DNA from: an uncultured Lachnospiraceae bacterium | GTDB taxonomy: Bacteria > Bacillota > Clostridia > Lachnospirales > Lachnospiraceae | DNA length: 8,031 nucleotides | Direction of reading: 5' to 3' | NCBI GenBank assembly: GCA_910585395.1 | Contig: CAJUCK010000007.1 | Coordinates: 19,138 to 27,168 of the forward strand | Part shown: one piece after another, positions 5,471 to 8,031 of the stretch | How the letters are laid out: every line of letters starts with the position of its first letter | Position numbering within the stretch: the stretch's first letter is position 1 | Notes under the pieces: model-generated | Told to the model about the DNA's origin: nothing | Seen by the model: the letters and a program-made list of their open reading frames with translations, nothing else | Database searches by the model: none | Translations under genes and position numbers: made by a program

Positions 5471-7093
5471 TTATTCAATTTCTGCGCCGCCGTTTAACAT
5501 TTTGATCAAAACGAGTACGCCAAGCATCAGTACAATTCCTATGGGGAGAGCAATCCAGGCAGTCTGTACGAAACCAGCAATAATGTACGTGATAAAGGAA
5601 ACGACTGCCACAGTAATGGCATAGGGAAGCTGAGTGGATACATGGTTTACATGGTTGCACTGGGCTCCCGCAGACGCCATTATGGTGGTATCTGAGATGG
5701 GGGAACAGTGGTCGCCGCATACAGCGCCTGCCATACATGCGGAAATTGACATGATCATCATATTTTCATCTCTTCCAGAGAACACTGCAACCACAATGGG
5801 AATCAGGATACCGAAGGTGCCCCAGGAAGTTCCGGTTGCAAATGCCAGGAAACATCCGACCAGGAAAATGATTGCCGGAAGGAGTTTTACTAGTCCAGCA
5901 GCGCCGGATTCCATAGCGCCTGCCACAAAGGATGCGGCTCCCAGACTGTCTGTCATTGCCTTTAAGGTCCAGGCAAGAGTCAGAATTAAGATTGCTGGAA
6001 CCATTGCTTTGAATCCTTCTGGAATACATGCCATGGATTCATTGAATTTCAGCACTTTTCTCACAGCATAGAAGATTATGGTGATGATAAATGCAAAGAA
6101 GCTTCCCAGTACCAGGCCAACGGATGCGTCACTTTCAGAGAAAGCTTCTACAAAACCTGCTCCGCTGAAGAAGTCGCCTGTGTATATCATGCCGATAACA
6201 CAGCAGATAATCAGGACAATGATAGGGAAGACCAAGTCGATAACTTTACCTTTTGCATTTCCAGTTTCATTTTTGTCATTGGAATACGGACGGTCTGCCG
6301 TAGTAAAAAGATCTCCGTTTAAGGCGTTTTTTTCATGTTGTTTCATTGGACCGAATTCTACTTTGATAAACAGCATGCCTATCATCATAACAATGGTCAG
6401 AAGAGCATAGAAATTATAGGGAATTGCGCGGACGAAGATAGATAGCCCGTCTTCACCTTCTACGAATCCAGTGACTGCTGCAGCCCAGGAAGAAATGGGA
6501 GCGATGATGCAGACAGGAGCGGCAGTGGCGTCAATCAGATAGGACAATTTTGCCCGGGACACATTGTGTTTATCGGTAACCGGGCGCATAACGCTTCCGA
6601 CTGTAAGACAGTTAAAGTAGTCGTCAATAAAAATCAATACTCCCAGCAGAACGGTGGCAAGCTGCGCGCCTATGCGGCTTTTGATATGTACACTTGCCCA
6701 GCGTCCAAATGCTGCGGAGCCTCCTGCCTGGTTCATCATACAGACCATAATTCCAAGAATCACCAAAAATACGAGAATTCCCACATTATAGCTGTCAGAC
6801 AGCACGCCAATGATTCCATCCTGGAATACGTGGGTAATGGTTTTCTCAAATGTAAAATCAGAGAAAAACAGACCTCCGATTAAAATGCCGATGAACAAGG
6901 AACTGTATACTTCTTTGGTAATCAGTGCAAGTACGATTGCTACAATCGGCGGTATCAGCGCCCAGAAGGTTGCGTACATGGCAGGTATATATTCTTCAGC
7001 CTCTTCAGCTGCAAATGCAAGCATAGGGCTGCATATCATCAGTGCCATAACTGCTGGCAGGACCAGCAGCAGTCTATGAGTTGTTTTTTTCAT
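5471..7093 (-). CDS. NhaC-family Na+/H+ antiporter
   Basis: This 540-residue polytopic membrane protein exchanges cations for protons, and probably helps control internal Na+ and pH. Family hallmarks: FIDDYFNCLTVG (155-166), LIDATAAPVCIIAPISSW (186-203), ATGTSWGTFGI (419-429) and GDHCSPISDTTIMASAG (460-476) followed by HVNHVSTQLPYA (481-492). About a dozen hydrophobic segments fill the chain, with one charged cytoplasmic loop at about 247-285. Residues 1-28 look like a cleavable signal peptide (basic MKKTTHR, hydrophobic core, AFA before AEEAEE), followed by a short acidic stretch. The ATG at 7093 has AAGGAGAGA 7 bases upstream. NhaC-family members also include malate/lactate exchangers such as MleN and amino-acid-linked carriers, so Na+/H+ exchange is the family default rather than proved. 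A strong hairpin lies just before the ribosome binding site. Confidence 0.93.
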   Translation of the reverse strand: MKKTTHRLLLVLPAVMALMICSPMLAFAAEEAEEYIPAMYATFWALIPPIVAIVLALITKEVYSSLFIGILIGGLFFSDFTFEKTITHVFQDGIIGVLSDSYNVGILVFLVILGIMVCMMNQAGGSAAFGRWASVHIKSRIGAQLATVLLGVLIFIDDYFNCLTVGSVMRPVTDKHNVSRAKLSYLIDATAAPVCIIAPISSWAAAVTGFVEGEDGLSIFVRAIPYNFYALLTIVMMIGMLFIKVEFGPMKQHEKNALNGDLFTTADRPYSNDKNETGNAKGKVIDLVFPIIVLIICCVIGMIYTGDFFSGAGFVEAFSESDASVGLVLGSFFAFIITIIFYAVRKVLKFNESMACIPEGFKAMVPAILILTLAWTLKAMTDSLGAASFVAGAMESGAAGLVKLLPAIIFLVGCFLAFATGTSWGTFGILIPIVVAVFSGRDENMMIMSISACMAGAVCGDHCSPISDTTIMASAGAQCNHVNHVSTQLPYAITVAVVSFITYIIAGFVQTAWIALPIGIVLMLGVLVLIKMLNGGAEIE

Positions 7094-7110
7094 TACAAGT
7101 TCTCTCCTTT

Positions 7111-7156
7111 GTAAAAGACTGCCCCTTTACAATATTGATGGTGAAGGGGCAGTCTT
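7111..7156 (-). terminator. Hairpin with T-tract after the PqqD-like gene, in the antiporter leader
   Basis: On the minus strand AAGACTGCCCCTTCAC (7156-7141) pairs with GTAAAGGGGCAGTCTT (7130-7115), 15 of 16 positions matched with one A/C mismatch near a 10-base loop. The stem contains a GCCCC/GGGGC core and runs into TTTT at 7116-7113. This is a convincing intrinsic terminator for the OPT and PqqD-like genes, starting 11 bases after the stop at 7168. The plus strand has no T-run after the stem. Only about three bases separate the T-tract from the ribosome binding site of the antiporter gene, so it could also act as an attenuator or a block on read-through. Confidence 0.85.
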
Positions 7157-7167
7157 AAATGTAATAA

Positions 7168-7515
7168 CTATTTTTGTTTCACATATCCTATGAATTTATT
7201 CTGATACAGAATCTGTATATATTTTACAAGCCGTGGAACTACAGGTTCGGCTTTCTCGCCAAAGTGCGAAGACACAAGCTTTGAGATTTCAAATACATTG
7301 CGTCTGCCGTCCATCTGCTGCCAGACATAGCTTCCATATTCATCCAATGAAATATGGCTGACACGCGGCCGTTTAAAAAACTTCTGCGCTATCCAATTGT
7401 AAAATCCTTTGTTCACCATATGGACGGTGACATTTCCTTTTTTATCTGCATCCCAAGTATATGCCGGATTGCAGACCGGAATAAAATCCATAAAATTTTT
7501 CTTTGTTCTGCCCAC
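7168..7515 (-). CDS. PqqD-like protein (RiPP recognition element fold)
   Basis: This 115-residue soluble protein carries a PqqD-type domain at about 30-112. The clearest part is ISLDEYGSYVWQQMDGRRNV (55-74), followed by FEISKLVSSHFGE and a final helix plus strand LVKYIQILYQNKFIGYVKQK. In RiPP pathways this winged-helix fold binds leader peptides and presents them to a radical SAM or other modifying enzyme. No such enzyme or precursor peptide is in the window. The gene starts 17 bases behind an OPT peptide transporter gene, so the two are almost certainly co-transcribed; a role in peptide binding or in regulating uptake is inference. The start is GTG at 7515 because AAAGGAG (7527-7521) is 5 bases upstream; the first internal Met is residue 9 and has no ribosome binding site. 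A terminator follows 11 bases after the stop. Confidence 0.88.
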   Translation of the reverse strand: MGRTKKNFMDFIPVCNPAYTWDADKKGNVTVHMVNKGFYNWIAQKFFKRPRVSHISLDEYGSYVWQQMDGRRNVFEISKLVSSHFGEKAEPVVPRLVKYIQILYQNKFIGYVKQK

Positions 7516-7532
7516 GGATTCTCCTTTAACGC

Positions 7533-8031
7533 TTATGCTTTTTTCCTTTTACGAAAACAGAATGACCAGAGAGAAAGGGTCAGCAGTGCGAATGCAATTA
7601 ATCCAATAATATTTCCTACATTTGCATCTGCAAGGGCAGGAATCATATTTGGCAGGAATTCGCCAACCATTGTTCCTACATTTGAGTCACCGACAGGGAT
7701 AATTGCAAGGATAGCCAAAAAGATACCCACAAGCCCTTCTCCTGCAATTAAGCCGGAGGAATACAAAATACCGTTGGAATCAGCATCTTTCTTTTCTTTT
7801 TCACTGAGGCCTTTTTTCTTCTCAACAATCCATTTTACAACGCCGCCGACCATCATTGGGGTACTCAGATGGATAGGAAGATACAAACCGATAGCAAATG
7901 GAAGTACTGGGATACCCAGGATTTCCACAATAATGGCGATAAATGCGCCGATGCCTACCAGTGTCCAGGGAAGATTGCCGCCCATAACACCTTCTACAAT
8001 CATTTTCATCAAAGTTGCCTGAGGAGCCGGA
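7533..8031 (-). CDS. OPT-family oligopeptide transporter, C-terminal part (start beyond the window)
   Basis: The frame is open to the right edge, so only the last 165 residues are present. The fragment starts PAPQATLMKM and contains the family segment GLYLPIHLSTPMMVGG (48-63) and GLIAGEGLVG (93-102), both characteristic of bacterial OPT proteins. Hydrophobic helices lie at about 22-52, 92-112 and 138-158, with a Lys/Glu-rich loop KKKGLSEKEKKDADS (71-85) and a basic tail FRKRKKA. OPT carriers are proton-coupled symporters that import short peptides or metal-chelate compounds into the cell. The TTG at 8012 that opens the longest internal frame is a leucine codon inside the gene, not a start. 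The PqqD-like gene follows 17 bases after the stop (TAA at 7535-7533). Substrate cannot be told from the fragment. Confidence 0.92.
   Translation of the reverse strand, partial: PAPQATLMKMIVEGVMGGNLPWTLVGIGAFIAIIVEILGIPVLPFAIGLYLPIHLSTPMMVGGVVKWIVEKKKGLSEKEKKDADSNGILYSSGLIAGEGLVGIFLAILAIIPVGDSNVGTMVGEFLPNMIPALADANVGNIIGLIAFALLTLSLWSFCFRKRKKA

Noticed and set aside
5634..6071. Plus-strand open frames within the antiporter gene, and similarly 7354-8022 across the OPT and PqqD-like genes
   Set aside because: They are shadows of well-supported minus-strand genes with conserved motifs; their products have no recognisable domain.

Overview
The window looks like a chromosomal segment of a gut Firmicute, most probably a Lachnospiraceae-type Clostridium. 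This is an inference from moderate GC content, strong AGGAGG-type ribosome binding sites, tightly packed genes, and the kinds of protein present (ABC-F ATPase, GH42 beta-galactosidase, NhaC-type antiporter, OPT transporter plus PqqD-like protein). I see no rRNA, tRNA, CRISPR array, insertion sequence, integrase or phage gene, and no gene-free stretch longer than about 170 bases.

Left part, plus strand (1-3407): the end of an ABC-F ATPase, an uncharacterised 154-residue protein, a GH42 beta-galactosidase with intact catalytic and zinc-site residues, and an uncharacterised 129-residue protein. Gaps are 41, 1 and 47 bases. A Rho-independent terminator follows at 3437-3469, so these four genes probably form the end of one transcript.

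Middle part, plus strand (3408-5457): a 170-base intergenic region holds that terminator, a candidate sigma-A promoter, and a perfect 10-base inverted repeat that frames the promoter. Behind it are three tightly coupled genes: a 67-residue two-helix PLDc_N-type membrane protein, an ABC ATPase and an ABC-2 permease. The order and sizes match yxlE-yxlF-yxlG of the Bacillus subtilis sigY operon, but no sigma factor gene precedes them here.

Right part, minus strand (5471-8031): read right to left, the end of an OPT-family oligopeptide transporter, a PqqD-like (RiPP recognition element fold) protein of 115 residues, a strong hairpin with a T-tract, and an NhaC-family Na+/H+ antiporter with an N-terminal signal-like segment. 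The hairpin almost touches the ribosome binding site of the antiporter gene, which suggests partial termination or attenuation. The antiporter gene converges on the ABC permease gene with only 13 bases between the stop codons.

The most interesting points are the inverted repeat around the promoter of the yxlEFG-like module, the pairing of a stand-alone PqqD-like protein with a peptide transporter without a modifying enzyme in view, and the leader hairpin of the antiporter gene. I found no clear evidence of an entirely new system.
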